Shown: positions 36,039 through 45,678, counted from the first letter of the stretch. The stretch: 64,000 nucleotides of DNA from Selenomonadales bacterium (GCA_900769615.1 CAAGHH010000007.1:1-64000), one strand, 5' to 3'. Made by a program: numbers and translations. The notes: a model not told the origin generated them from the sequence alone.

Positions 36039-37109
36039 ATGCAGAGATTTTTCCGCTGTTTTAGACTGGCGGGAATAATTTTCAGCATTTTATTGCTGCT
36101 TACTATGAATGGCACCGAAGCTGCTCGTGGCAACAAAACGCATGAATTAAATTATTTTCAAACTACTAGACTTATGGTTGATGGCCGCGATACTTTGCGT
36201 ATTGAAATCGGCATGAATCGTGATAATTTGACGTATCAAAAAGAAACTAAAAGCTATTTAACTAAACAGCTGACAGTTAATTTGGCTAATACTGTCGTTG
36301 GCAATCTAAGGCGGCATATAACGCTAAAAGATGAACAAGTAAATACGGTGCTGTTATTAGATAATGGCGATGGTTCAACCAAGCTAATAGTAAAAGGCAG
36401 TAATATCAGCGCTGATAACTGTAATATTTATACGGTCGCCAAAGATCGCAAAGCGAAAAAGCCTTATCGGCTGGTAATTGATATTATGGTGCCGAAAACA
36501 AAAAATGCCGGTGCTAATGTTGCTGGAGTGGAAGGACGCACGATAGTTCTTGATGCTGGGCATGGCGGCAGTGATAGCGGTGCTATTGGACCAAATGGTA
36601 TAAGTGAAAAGTCAGTTACGCTGGCCGTTACGAAAAAGCTTGAAGCTATCCTGCGTGAATCAGGGGCTAATACCGTTATGACGCGCACTGATGATGTTGA
36701 TGTATATGCGCCTGATGATACGGCAGCCGAGGAGCTGCAGGCCCGTTGTGATGTAGCTAACAATACCCCCAGGGCAGATGTTTTTGTGTCAATTCATTGT
36801 AATGCTTTTTCAAGTCCCGCCGCTCATGGCATGGAGACGTATTATTATGCGCCGTCAACTAGCGGTCTTAGACTGGCTTCACTCTTGAATGAAGAACTGG
36901 AACAAGCCGGTGGCCTTTTTAATCGAGGGGTAAAAACAGCTAATTTTTACGTGATAAAGCATACTAATATGCCGGCTTCGCTGGTTGAATTGGCTTTTAT
37001 AACCAATCCGCAGGAAGAAGCGCTGCTAGCTGATGAAGAATATCAGCAAAAATTAGCTAATGCGCTAGCTAAAGCTATAGCCAGATTTTTGGGACGGGAT
37101 AAAATGTGA
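36039..37109 (+). CDS. N-acetylmuramoyl-L-alanine amidase (Amidase_3) with AMIN-like N-terminus
   Basis: A 356-aa exported protein; ATG with AAGGAGG. Signal peptide (about 1-30), then a beta-rich AMIN-like domain (about 35-155) probably for envelope targeting, then a zinc amidase (about 168-352): VLDAGHGGSDSGA, EKSVTLAV (Glu ligand), SIHCNAF, and the catalytic ELAFITNPQEE. It cleaves the amide bond between MurNAc and the stem peptide, presumably in cell separation. Confidence 0.92.
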   Translation: MQRFFRCFRLAGIIFSILLLLTMNGTEAARGNKTHELNYFQTTRLMVDGRDTLRIEIGMNRDNLTYQKETKSYLTKQLTVNLANTVVGNLRRHITLKDEQVNTVLLLDNGDGSTKLIVKGSNISADNCNIYTVAKDRKAKKPYRLVIDIMVPKTKNAGANVAGVEGRTIVLDAGHGGSDSGAIGPNGISEKSVTLAVTKKLEAILRESGANTVMTRTDDVDVYAPDDTAAEELQARCDVANNTPRADVFVSIHCNAFSSPAAHGMETYYYAPSTSGLRLASLLNEELEQAGGLFNRGVKTANFYVIKHTNMPASLVELAFITNPQEEALLADEEYQQKLANALAKAIARFLGRDKM

Positions 37110-37143
37110 TTGGTTATGACTAAAATTTGAATGGGGTGATTTA

Positions 37144-37746
37144 ATGAATAAGTGTAAATTGATAAGCAGCAGCTGTCTTATAATGCTTTTTGCCTTGCTT
37201 TTGCTGGCAGCTGGCTGTGGTAATAGTAATGAGAGCAGCAATGCCGAAAGCAGCTCGGCAAGCTCAGTTAAGACTAGTTCAAGCACGGCTAAAAGTCAGG
37301 CAAGCACTAATGAAGCTGGTAAGGCTGCTGAAAACTTGCTGATAAAAGTATATTATCCGGATGATCAAGGCCTGAAGCTTATTGCTGTTAAAAGAAATAT
37401 CAAGCTTAATGGCAAGGATAAGTATACAGCGGCAATGGATTCACTGCTCACGGGCACCAAGGAAAAGGGGCAGACTAATATAATTCCGAAACAGACGAAA
37501 CTCAAAAGCGTTAAAGTAAAAGGTGATACTGCCTATGTTGATTTTTCTAATGATTTGGTCAAGCATTTTGTTGGCGGTTCAACCGGTGAAGAAATGCTGG
37601 TTGGTTCAATCGTAAATACGCTTACGGACTTTCCTGAAATAAAGAAAGTTCAGCTATTAGTTGAAGGCAAGAAGATAGAATCATTAGCCGGACATTTTGA
37701 TTTGACGGCAGCGGTTTCGCGTATGGATGGTTTAATAAAAAAATAA
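37144..37746 (+). CDS. GerMN-domain lipoprotein
   Basis: A 200-aa protein with lipobox LAAGC (Cys near 25), a Ser-rich linker (about 28-62), and a GerMN (spore_GerM-like) domain: LIKVYYPDDQGLKLIAVKR, LKSVKVKGDTAYVDFSND, EEMLVGSIVNTLTDFPEIKKVQLLVEG. In spore formers this domain occurs in germination/cortex proteins. Paired here with an amidase, a role in envelope or septal peptidoglycan is likely; this part is inference. Confidence 0.88.
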   Translation: MNKCKLISSSCLIMLFALLLLAAGCGNSNESSNAESSSASSVKTSSSTAKSQASTNEAGKAAENLLIKVYYPDDQGLKLIAVKRNIKLNGKDKYTAAMDSLLTGTKEKGQTNIIPKQTKLKSVKVKGDTAYVDFSNDLVKHFVGGSTGEEMLVGSIVNTLTDFPEIKKVQLLVEGKKIESLAGHFDLTAAVSRMDGLIKK

Positions 37747-37901
37747 AATCTTATTTTGTTGGAGCCTGCCAAATGCTCTTAAAAAACTTGTGCTTTTTGA
37801 CATTTTATGATAGTATGACAAGAGTATGGCATAGTAGCGCTTAATATATAACGCAGGCTATTACCAGCAAAGAGAGTAAATACAGGAGGTCGTTTTAGAC
37901 A

Positions 37902-39191
37902 ATGAAAGTTACGGCAGAAAATGGAGAAAACCAGCAGGTTACGCTGACAATTGAAGTTGAAGCAGCAGAGGTTACCAAGGCAGTTAACAAAGCTGCAAAG
38001 CGTTTGGCTAACCGTGTAAATATTCCGGGTTTCCGCAAGGGCAAAGCTCCGCGCATTATCGTAGAGCGTCATGTTGGTACTGATGCGCTCATGCAGGAAG
38101 CATTTGATTTAATAGCTCCGCAGGCTTTTGATAATGCATTGAAAGAGCAGAAAATTGAGCCGGTTACGCGCCCGAATATTGATATCGTTACGTTGGAAGA
38201 TGGCAAGGATCTCGTATTTAAAGCTACGGTTACGCCACGTCCAGAAGTAAAGCTTGGCGATTACAAAGGTCTCAAAGTAGAGAAACAGGTTGCTGAGGTT
38301 AAGGACGAAGATGTAGAAAAACAGATTAAAAACTTCCAGGATCGTCAGGGCAAGATGGTAGATGCTCCAGAGGGTGCTGCTGTCGAAAATGGCGATTTCA
38401 CGACGCTTAACTTTGAAGGTTTTGTCGATGGCACGCCGTTTGAGGGTGGCAAAGGCGAAGATTACCCATTGCAGATTGGCTCCGGCAGCTTCATTCCAGG
38501 CTTTGAGGATCAGCTCGTTGGCGCTAAAATCGGCGAAGAAAAAGAAGTAAATGTTACTTTCCCGGAAGAATATCATTCCAAGGATTTAGCTGGCAAAGCT
38601 GCTATGTTCAAGTGCACGATTAAGAGCATTAAGCGCAAAGAGCTTCCAGAAATCAATGATGAACTGGCTAAAAAGGTCAGCAAATTTGATACGCTGGATG
38701 AACTCAAAGCTGATATTCGCAAGAACCTGGAAGAAAATGCTGAGCGCAAGGCTGAAAATGATCAAAAGAGTGCTGCTATTGAACAGGCAACGAACAACAT
38801 CCAGGTTGATATTCCAGCAGTTATGATTGATAACCGTGTTACGGCTATGATTCAGGAGATGGCAATGCGTCTTGAGCAGCAGGGTATGAAGCTTGAGCAG
38901 TATCTCCAGTATGCTGGCACTGATATCGCTAAGATTCGCGAAGATTATCGGGAAACGGCTGAGAAAAATGTTAAAACTGATCTCATGCTTGAAGAAGTTG
39001 CTAAGGCTGAAGATATTAAGGTTGAGGCTAAAGACCTCGATGCAGAAGTTGCTGCTATGGCAGCTGCTTATGGTGCTACGCCGCAGCAAGTGCAAAAGAT
39101 TATTAAGGAACAGGGACGTATTGGCGATTTAGCTGCTTCCGTACTCCGCAAAAAGACGGCGCAGTTTATTATTGATAACATCGCTGAATAA
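37902..39191 (+). CDS. tig: Trigger factor
   Basis: A 429-aa ribosome-associated chaperone and peptidyl-prolyl isomerase. The N-terminal ribosome-binding signature is GFRKGKAPR, followed by a FKBP-like PPIase domain (about 150-235; GDFTTLNFEGFVDG, GSGSFIPGFEDQLVG) and the C-terminal helical arms. ATG with AGGAGG. Directly followed by clpP-clpX, the usual bacterial order. Confidence 0.97.
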   Translation: MKVTAENGENQQVTLTIEVEAAEVTKAVNKAAKRLANRVNIPGFRKGKAPRIIVERHVGTDALMQEAFDLIAPQAFDNALKEQKIEPVTRPNIDIVTLEDGKDLVFKATVTPRPEVKLGDYKGLKVEKQVAEVKDEDVEKQIKNFQDRQGKMVDAPEGAAVENGDFTTLNFEGFVDGTPFEGGKGEDYPLQIGSGSFIPGFEDQLVGAKIGEEKEVNVTFPEEYHSKDLAGKAAMFKCTIKSIKRKELPEINDELAKKVSKFDTLDELKADIRKNLEENAERKAENDQKSAAIEQATNNIQVDIPAVMIDNRVTAMIQEMAMRLEQQGMKLEQYLQYAGTDIAKIREDYRETAEKNVKTDLMLEEVAKAEDIKVEAKDLDAEVAAMAAAYGATPQQVQKIIKEQGRIGDLAASVLRKKTAQFIIDNIAE

Positions 39192-39218
39192 TTGTTCCCA
39201 TTGTATGGGGGTAGATGA

Positions 39219-39830
39219 ATGAGTTATGTACCTATGGTAGTAGAGCAGTCAAATCACGGCGAACGGGCTTATGATATATATTCACGCTTGCTGAAGGATC
39301 GTATTATATTTTTAGGCGGTCCGATTGATGATAACGTAGCTAATGCTGTCGTTGCTCAGCTGCTCTTTTTGGAATCTGATGATCCGGATAAGGATATCTA
39401 TTTGTATATCAATAGTCCGGGTGGCGTTGTAACTGCTGGTATGGCTATTTTTGATACGATGCAATATATAAAGCCGGACGTTTCGACTATTTGCATTGGT
39501 CAGGCTGCCAGCATGGGCGCGGTGCTGCTTACGGCAGGTGCTAAAGGCAAGCGCTTTGCTTTGCCTAATGCCCGGATAATGATTCACCAGCCTTTAGGCG
39601 GTGCTCAGGGGCAGTCAACGGATATTCAGATTCAGGCGCGTGAAATACAGCGTATTCGTGATAATATTAATGACATCTTTGTTAATACGACTGGTAAAGA
39701 TAGGGAGCAGATTATTGCCGATACGGAACGCGACAACTTTATGACCGCCCCCGAAGCCAAGGAATATGGCATTGTTGACGAAGTAATTGCTCGCCCAAAG
39801 AAAAGCTCAAATACTGATAAAAAAGATTGA
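39219..39830 (+). CDS. clpP: ATP-dependent Clp protease proteolytic subunit
   Basis: A 203-aa serine protease. Catalytic Ser in GQAASMGAVLL, His in RIMIHQPLGGAQGQ, Asp in ERDNFMTAPEAKEYGIVD. The N-terminus YVPMVVEQSNHGERAYDIYS is typical of the processed form. Forms tetradecamers with ClpX, encoded 11 nt downstream. Confidence 0.97.
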   Translation: MSYVPMVVEQSNHGERAYDIYSRLLKDRIIFLGGPIDDNVANAVVAQLLFLESDDPDKDIYLYINSPGGVVTAGMAIFDTMQYIKPDVSTICIGQAASMGAVLLTAGAKGKRFALPNARIMIHQPLGGAQGQSTDIQIQAREIQRIRDNINDIFVNTTGKDREQIIADTERDNFMTAPEAKEYGIVDEVIARPKKSSNTDKKD

Positions 39831-39841
39831 GGGGTGATGTC

Positions 39842-41107
39842 ATGTTGAAGTTTGGGGATGAAAAAGGTCAGATAAAATGCTCTTTCTGTGGTAAAACACA
39901 GGATCAGGTGCGTAAGCTGGTCGCCGGTCCAGGCGTCTATATCTGTGATGAATGTATTGAGCTCTGTAATGAAATCATTGAAGAAGAGTTCAGCGAGGAT
40001 GTAGAAGTTGAGCTGAAGGACGTCCCAAAACCGAAGGACATCTGTGCTATACTTGATCAGTATGTTATCGGTCAGTCTGAGGCAAAAAAAAGTCTTGCGG
40101 TGGCTGTTTATAATCATTATAAACGAATCAAGTTCGGTCCCAACAAAGCTGATGATGTTGAATTGCAAAAATCCAATATACTCATGCTAGGACCTACGGG
40201 AAGTGGCAAGACCCTTTTGGCGCAGACTTTGGCACGTATTTTGAAAGTGCCGTTTGCTATCGCTGATGCGACTTCGCTTACTGAAGCTGGTTATGTTGGT
40301 GAGGACGTTGAAAATATTTTACTGAAGCTCATACAGGCAGCTGATTACGATATCGACCAGGCTCAGCGTGGTATCATCTACATCGATGAAATCGATAAGA
40401 TTGCCCGCAAGGCGGAAAATGTTTCGATTACCCGTGATGTATCTGGTGAAGGTGTTCAGCAAGCATTGTTAAAAATAATTGAAGGCACCGAGGCTTCAGT
40501 ACCGCCGCAAGGTGGACGCAAGCATCCGCATCAGGATATGATTCAGATAGATACTTCTAATATTCTCTTTATCTGTGGTGGTGCTTTTGATGGTATCGAC
40601 AAGATAATCGAGTCGCGGCTGGGAAAAAATCAGTTGGGCTTTGGTGCTGATATCAAATCCAGCAAGCACAGCTCTACTGGTGAGCTTTTGCACAAGGTAT
40701 TGCCAGAGGATTTGTTGAAGCATGGTTTGATACCGGAGTTTATTGGGCGTCTGCCAGTAGTAGTATCATTAGAGTCGCTTGATGAAGATGCTTTAGTCAG
40801 CATTTTATCCAAGCCCAAGAATGCTTTGGTCAAGCAGTATATTAAGCTTTTGGAGATGGATGGCGTTACTCTCACCTTTGATGATGATGCGCTAAGAGAA
40901 ATTGCTAAAGAAGCTTTGAAGCGTAAGACTGGAGCGCGTGGCTTGCGTTCGATTCTCGAAGGAATCATGCGTGATGTTATGTATGAAATTCCGTCGACTG
41001 AAGGTGTACGTGCCTGTCGGGTAACTAAGGAAACTATTACCGGCAAGGCTAAACCAATTTTAACTATCGACAATGATGCAAAAAAATCTCAAGAAGAATC
41101 TGCTTGA
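39842..41107 (+). CDS. clpX: ClpX ATPase subunit
   Basis: A 421-aa AAA+ unfoldase; ATG 39842 with GAGGGGTGATG upstream. Zinc-binding domain CSFCGK/CDECIELC (about 13-40), Walker A GPTGSGKTLLAQ, Walker B GIIYIDEIDKIARK, pore loop AGYVGED, sensor and arginine-finger regions, and the ClpP-docking loop (LGFGAD). Closed by the hairpin at 41121-41152. Confidence 0.97.
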   Translation: MLKFGDEKGQIKCSFCGKTQDQVRKLVAGPGVYICDECIELCNEIIEEEFSEDVEVELKDVPKPKDICAILDQYVIGQSEAKKSLAVAVYNHYKRIKFGPNKADDVELQKSNILMLGPTGSGKTLLAQTLARILKVPFAIADATSLTEAGYVGEDVENILLKLIQAADYDIDQAQRGIIYIDEIDKIARKAENVSITRDVSGEGVQQALLKIIEGTEASVPPQGGRKHPHQDMIQIDTSNILFICGGAFDGIDKIIESRLGKNQLGFGADIKSSKHSSTGELLHKVLPEDLLKHGLIPEFIGRLPVVVSLESLDEDALVSILSKPKNALVKQYIKLLEMDGVTLTFDDDALREIAKEALKRKTGARGLRSILEGIMRDVMYEIPSTEGVRACRVTKETITGKAKPILTIDNDAKKSQEESA

Positions 41108-41120
41108 CGCAGAGTAGACG

Positions 41121-41152
41121 ACAAGGCGCTGCCATTATGCAGCGCCTTGTTT
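41121..41152 (+). terminator. Hairpin after clpX
   Basis: Perfect 12-bp stem ACAAGGCGCTGC/GCAGCGCCTTGT with a 6-nt loop but only a short T-run, so possibly partial termination before lon. Confidence 0.7.
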
Positions 41153-41186
41153 GGTATGAATGCTATTTTAGTGAGGGGGAAGCAAT

Positions 41187-43499
41187 ATGAGCGATTGGCG
41201 AAATTTGCCATTACTGCCGCTTAGAGGCTTGGCAGTATTTCCATATATGATGGTTCACTTAGATGTTGGACGCAAGCGTTCAATGGCTGCTATTGAGCAA
41301 GCTATGCTAAATGACAAACGTGAAATTATGCTGACAGCGCAAATTGATGCTGAGGTTAGTGAACCAAATTTTGCTGATTTATATAAGGTTGGCACCATCG
41401 CCGAAATTCGGCAAGTGATAAAACTGCCAGATGGTAATGCCAGGGTCCTGGTTGAAGGAAAAAGACGGGCGCTTATTCATGAATATAATGAAACCGAAAA
41501 TTATACTGAAGTCAGTGTTGAGGAGTATACCGATAAGGTAGATAATTCAATGGGGATGGAAGCGCTTACGAGGGCAGTTATTACTAAATTTGAAGAATGG
41601 GTAAAGCTGGCTAAAAAAATTCCGCCTGAAACGCTGGTATCGGTGGCTATAATTGATGATGGCGGCAGACTAGCGGATCTTATAGTCAATCATCTGAATT
41701 TGAAGCTGGAAACCCGTCAGGAGCTTTTGGCAGCGGTTGATGTTCGTGAGCGTTTGGAAAAATTATATGAAGTATTGCTGCGTGAGCTGGAAATTTTGCA
41801 ATTGGAGCAAAAAATTGGTCGCAAGGTTCGCAAGCAAATGGATAAAATCCAAAAGGATTATTATTTGCGCGAACAAATGAAAGCCATTCGGGAGGAACTG
41901 GGTGATAAAGATGGACGCCTGGCTGATATTGAAAATGCCCGCAAACGACTAAAAGATGGTGATTATCCACAAGAGGTTGCCACAACTATCGAAAAAGAAA
42001 TAAATCGTCTGGAAGGCATGAACAGTATGAATGCGGAAACCAGTGTTATCCGCAATTACGTTGATTGGCTATTAGAGCTGCCTTGGAATAAAGTTTCTCC
42101 TGATAATATTGATGTTAAAGAAGCACAAAAAATATTAGATGCTGATCATTATGGACTCACCAAGATAAAGGATCGCATTTTGGATTATTTAGCTGTGCAT
42201 AAACTGGCTAAAGATAAAAGCGCACCAATAATATGTCTGGTAGGACCGCCGGGCGTAGGTAAAACATCGCTGGCAGCTTCTATTGCGAAAGCTACCAATC
42301 GTAAATTTATTCGAGCATCTTTAGGCGGTATCAAAGATGAAGCAGAAATTCGTGGTCATAGAAGGACTTATGTCGGGGCTATGCCGGGGCGGATTATTGA
42401 AGGTATTCGCAAAGCTGGCAGTAAAAATCCAGTATTTTTATTAGATGAAATCGACAAATTGTCGATGGATTATCATGGCGATCCATCAGCAGCCCTCTTA
42501 GAGGTACTTGATCCAGCGCAAAATAATACCTTCAGCGATCATTTTATTGAACTGCCATTTGATTTATCCAAGGTACTTTGGGTTATCACGGCTAATAATC
42601 TTGGTGCTATACCAAGACCATTGCGTGATCGCATGGAGATAATCCAGCTGTCCAGTTATACTAATCTGGAGAAAAAAGAAATTGCCAAGCGTTATCTTAT
42701 CGCTCGGCAGCGGTTGCAAAATGGCTTAAAGGCTAAGGATATAAGTTTTGCCGCTGGCGTAATTGATAAAATTATTGAAAATTATACTCGTGAAGCTGGC
42801 GTGCGTGAATTAGAACGAGTTATTGGTCATGTTTGCCGCAAAGCAGCTCGCCGGATAGTTGAAGGGGAAGAAGCACCGATAAAAGTAACCAAGAAAAATT
42901 TAACTGATTTCATTGGCCGGATAAAATACCTTGACACTAAGGCTAGCAAGAAACCACAAGTCGGAGTGGTCACTGGTATGGCCTGGACAGAAGTCGGCGG
43001 TACGATACTGCCAACGGAAGCAGCTGTGCTGAAAGGCAAAGGCAAGCTGATACTCACGGGTCAGTTAGGTGATGTTATGCAGGAGTCAGCTCAGGCTGGA
43101 TTTACCTATATTCGCAGCCGGGCTGAAAAATTAAAGCTGCCAGCTGATTTTTATGAGGCAAATGATATCCATATCCATTTGCCGGAAGGCGCAGTTCCTA
43201 AAGACGGTCCATCGGCTGGTATAACTATGGTAACGGCGATGGTTTCAGCACTTACTGGACGCAAGGTTAGAAGTGATGTAGCAATGACTGGCGAAATTAC
43301 CATCAGGGGCAGCGTGCTGCCAATTGGCGGTTTAAAAGAAAAAGTGCTGGCTGCCTTTAGAGAAGGCATGAAAACTATTATCCTGCCGAAGGATAATGAA
43401 CGTGATATCGAAGATATTCCGGAGTGTGTACGGGAAAAATTGGAATTTGTGCCAGTAAGCAGTATGGATGAAGTGCTGCAAACAGCCTTGCTGGACTAA
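41187..43499 (+). CDS. lon: ATP-dependent protease Lon
   Basis: A 770-aa LonA. N-terminal substrate-binding LON domain (LPLLPLRGLAVFPYMMVHLD), coiled coil, AAA+ module with GPPGVGKTSLA (Walker A) and FLLDEIDKL (Walker B), and a C-terminal Ser-Lys protease with PKDGPSAGITM (catalytic Ser) and the Lys in PIGGLKEKVLAA. Start ATG after GAGGGGGAAGC. Followed by ysxC, a conserved Firmicute pair. Confidence 0.97.
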   Translation: MSDWRNLPLLPLRGLAVFPYMMVHLDVGRKRSMAAIEQAMLNDKREIMLTAQIDAEVSEPNFADLYKVGTIAEIRQVIKLPDGNARVLVEGKRRALIHEYNETENYTEVSVEEYTDKVDNSMGMEALTRAVITKFEEWVKLAKKIPPETLVSVAIIDDGGRLADLIVNHLNLKLETRQELLAAVDVRERLEKLYEVLLRELEILQLEQKIGRKVRKQMDKIQKDYYLREQMKAIREELGDKDGRLADIENARKRLKDGDYPQEVATTIEKEINRLEGMNSMNAETSVIRNYVDWLLELPWNKVSPDNIDVKEAQKILDADHYGLTKIKDRILDYLAVHKLAKDKSAPIICLVGPPGVGKTSLAASIAKATNRKFIRASLGGIKDEAEIRGHRRTYVGAMPGRIIEGIRKAGSKNPVFLLDEIDKLSMDYHGDPSAALLEVLDPAQNNTFSDHFIELPFDLSKVLWVITANNLGAIPRPLRDRMEIIQLSSYTNLEKKEIAKRYLIARQRLQNGLKAKDISFAAGVIDKIIENYTREAGVRELERVIGHVCRKAARRIVEGEEAPIKVTKKNLTDFIGRIKYLDTKASKKPQVGVVTGMAWTEVGGTILPTEAAVLKGKGKLILTGQLGDVMQESAQAGFTYIRSRAEKLKLPADFYEANDIHIHLPEGAVPKDGPSAGITMVTAMVSALTGRKVRSDVAMTGEITIRGSVLPIGGLKEKVLAAFREGMKTIILPKDNERDIEDIPECVREKLEFVPVSSMDEVLQTALLD

Positions 43500-43523
43500 G
43501 ACTAGCCAAAGGAGATGATTGAA

Positions 43524-44153
43524 TTGAAGGAAAAGGACCGGGTTATAATTACGCAAGGGAGTTATGTGGCTTCCGCGGTTAATAAAGAACAGTATCCGCA
43601 AAATGATTTGCCGGAAATAGTATTTATGGGGCGTTCAAATGTCGGTAAATCGTCTCTTATAAATTCACTTACCAGAGTTAATAATTTAGCTAGAGTATCG
43701 TCGCAGCCAGGCAAAACCCAGACGATAAATTTCTTTGAGGTCGGGGTTAAAATAGCTGAGGCTGATGAACGCAAAGCGTTTTACTTGGTCGATTTGCCGG
43801 GCTATGGTTATGCTAAAACCGGCAAGGAACGGCGAAAAATATGGTCAAAATTCATTGAAGAATATCTCCTTAATTCAGTCAGATTGCAGTTTGTTTGTCA
43901 GCTTATCGACATTCGTCATGAACCGATGGCTTCCGATGTGGAGATGTTTCAGTGGCTGATAAAAAACAATATACCGGTGCTGGTAATTGCCACTAAAGCT
44001 GATAAGATAGGCAAAAATGCCCGCAATAAAAATATAGCGGCGATTAAACGCAAATTGGGAATACAGGAAATATCCGTGCTGCCGTACTCATCATTAAAAA
44101 ATGAAGGGCGTTCAGATTTACTTGACGTCATTGGGGATTCTCTGCTAGAATAA
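43524..44153 (+). CDS. ysxC: Ribosome biogenesis GTPase YsxC/EngB
   Basis: A 209-aa GTPase for large-subunit maturation. TTG 43524 is preferred: AGGAG (43510-43514) is 9 nt upstream, whereas the ATG at 43515 abuts it. G1 GRSNVGKSSLINSL, G2 region GKTQTINFF, G3 LVDLPGYGYAK, G4 ATKADKIGK are all visible. Confidence 0.94.
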   Translation: MKEKDRVIITQGSYVASAVNKEQYPQNDLPEIVFMGRSNVGKSSLINSLTRVNNLARVSSQPGKTQTINFFEVGVKIAEADERKAFYLVDLPGYGYAKTGKERRKIWSKFIEEYLLNSVRLQFVCQLIDIRHEPMASDVEMFQWLIKNNIPVLVIATKADKIGKNARNKNIAAIKRKLGIQEISVLPYSSLKNEGRSDLLDVIGDSLLE

Positions 44154-44240
44154 GGAATAGAAAAGGTGAATGACATTCATTATAAATACAGTTTATGAAT
44201 AGTCATGCATAGCTAGGCTTAAAAAAGGGAGAGAAGCACA

Positions 44241-44696
44241 ATGCAGCTGACGGCATTTGATAAATCTTTACTAAATTTATTACAGGGAAATTTGCCGGTT
44301 TGCAGCCGGCCGTTTGCCCGCTTGGCCGAGGAACTGGGAACGGATGAGCAGACCGTGATTGATAGATTAAATGAGCTGAGAGCGCAAGGTTATTTGCGTC
44401 GTATTGGTACATTTTTTAATTCTAATCGTCTAGGCTACAATGGGACTTTGGTAGCACTAAAAGTACAGCCGGCGGCTATGGGCAAGGTTGCAGCTGAGAT
44501 TAACCGTTATCCCGGAGTTACGCATAATTATGAGCGTGAAGGCAGGTATAACCTTTGGTTTACGCTTTTGACGCCAAATTTGGCGACTGAACAAAAGATT
44601 TTAAATGAAGTTGAAGATTTATCAGGTGTTGACGGTCTGCTTAATCTTAAAGCGCATAAAAAATACAAGATAAACGTGCAATTCAAGCTGCATTAA
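44241..44696 (+). CDS. ahbA: Siroheme decarboxylase subunit AhbA (Lrp/AsnC-like)
   Basis: A 151-aa protein with an N-terminal AsnC-type winged helix (LLNLLQGNLPVCSRPF, LGTDEQTVIDRL) and a RAM-like half with LRRIGTFFNSNRLGYNGTL and YPGVTHNYEREGRYNLWFTL. These are hallmarks of AhbA/NirD-type siroheme decarboxylases, which remove two acetate carboxyls from siroheme to give didecarboxysiroheme in the alternative heme pathway. Followed 25 nt later by ahbB, its heterodimer partner. A pure transcription-factor role is unlikely given the paired architecture. Confidence 0.85.
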   Translation: MQLTAFDKSLLNLLQGNLPVCSRPFARLAEELGTDEQTVIDRLNELRAQGYLRRIGTFFNSNRLGYNGTLVALKVQPAAMGKVAAEINRYPGVTHNYEREGRYNLWFTLLTPNLATEQKILNEVEDLSGVDGLLNLKAHKKYKINVQFKLH

Positions 44697-44721
44697 GGCG
44701 AAAGTTTTGGGAGCGGAGAAG

Positions 44722-45207
44722 ATGTCACAGGATGCAACAGTCAGTGAACTGGACAAAAAAATAATTAAGGCCTTGCAGGGGGATTTTCCTTTGGTAGCTG
44801 AACCCTACAAGGTTTTAGCTGAACAGGCAGGCGTTTCTAAAGAGCTGTTTTTGAAGCGGGTCAAGGTGTTAGAAGCTGAGCAGAAGATCCGCAAGATGGG
44901 GGCAGTTTTGCGGCATCGCGAGGTTGGCTTTAGCGCTAATGTTTTGGTGGCTTGGGAAGTACCAAATGACAGACTTGATGAAGTTGCCGAACAAATGGCA
45001 AAAAATCCAGCTGTATCGCATTGTTATGATCGCAACACGGCGCCAGACTGGCCCTATAATCTTTATACGATGGTTCACGGGCACAGTCGGGAAGAATGTG
45101 AAAAAATTGCTGCTAAGCTAGGAGAAGAAGTGCAGATAACCAAGCGGGTTATGCTTTATTCCAAGAAGGAATGGAAAAAGACGGCTATGCAATATTTTGT
45201 CGACTGA
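44722..45207 (+). CDS. ahbB: Siroheme decarboxylase subunit AhbB (Lrp/AsnC-like)
   Basis: A 161-aa paralogue and partner of AhbA. ATG 44722 is chosen over TTG 44707 for spacing to AGCGGAG. Winged helix (LDKKIIKALQGDFPLVAEPY), then MGAVLRHREVGFSANVLVAW and the characteristic VSHCYDRNTAPDWPYNLYTM. The later enzymes AhbC/AhbD are not in this window. Their presence elsewhere would confirm siroheme-dependent heme synthesis, as in sulfate reducers and some Negativicutes. Confidence 0.85.
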   Translation: MSQDATVSELDKKIIKALQGDFPLVAEPYKVLAEQAGVSKELFLKRVKVLEAEQKIRKMGAVLRHREVGFSANVLVAWEVPNDRLDEVAEQMAKNPAVSHCYDRNTAPDWPYNLYTMVHGHSREECEKIAAKLGEEVQITKRVMLYSKKEWKKTAMQYFVD

Positions 45208-45271
45208 ATGGGTAATTTTTCCTAAAATTATTGAATAAAGCAGGATTTTTCAGCAATAATGCTGAAAACAG

Positions 45272-45300
45272 TTGACGTTAGCAGTAATATTCGTTATAAT
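45272..45300 (+). promoter_or_regulatory. Promoter of the HU gene
   Basis: TTGACG at 45272-45277, exactly 17 bp, then TATAAT at 45295-45300. A small hairpin TTTTCAGCA/TGCTGAAAA (about 45248-45269) lies immediately upstream. Confidence 0.82.
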
Positions 45301-45335
45301 ACGCTATGTTATATAGAGAAAGGGGATTATCCACT

Positions 45336-45608
45336 ATGGCAAAAGAAGTTATTAGCAAATCCGTACTGGTAGATAAAGTTGCAGAGGCTGCTGGCGTATC
45401 CAAAAAGGATACAAAGGCTGTTGTTGATGCTCTCCTTGATACTGTTAAGGATAGCGTTAGCGCTGATGCTGAAATCCGTCTTATTGGTTTTGGCACGTTC
45501 AAAAAAGCTCACCGCAATGCTCGTACTGGTCGTAATCCGCAGACTGGTGCTGAAATTCAGATTGCTGCTAGCGATAGCTTAGCATTCAAATCCAGCGTAA
45601 AATACTAA
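45336..45608 (+). CDS. hup: HU-family DNA-binding protein
   Basis: A 90-aa nucleoid protein. ATG 45336 after AAAGGGGA; an upstream ATG at 45306 would add a non-HU leader. Typical HU sequence: VDKVAEAAGVSKKDTKAVVDA, IRLIGFGTFKKAHRNARTGR, and the beta-arm NPQTGAEIQIAASD. Single gene with a strong promoter, consistent with high expression. Confidence 0.96.
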   Translation: MAKEVISKSVLVDKVAEAAGVSKKDTKAVVDALLDTVKDSVSADAEIRLIGFGTFKKAHRNARTGRNPQTGAEIQIAASDSLAFKSSVKY

Positions 45609-45631
45609 TTAGCGGTATTTAGGTACGGAAG

Positions 45632-45678
45632 AGTCTGTCATTCTGTCTTGTATTATGATAGGGTGGCGGGCTTTTTTT
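45632..45678 (+). terminator. Terminator after the HU gene
   Basis: A 16-bp stem beginning AGTCTGTCA and closing GGCGGGCT, with many G-U pairs, then T7. Confidence 0.8.

Noticed and set aside
37797..37830. TTGACA upstream of tig as a promoter
   Set aside because: No acceptable -10 at 16-18 bp; the nearby TAG/TAT-rich hexamers are wrongly spaced.
38586..39095. Long antisense ORFs opposite tig, clpX, lon and argJ
   Set aside because: Shadow frames produced by the codon bias of strongly conserved housekeeping genes.
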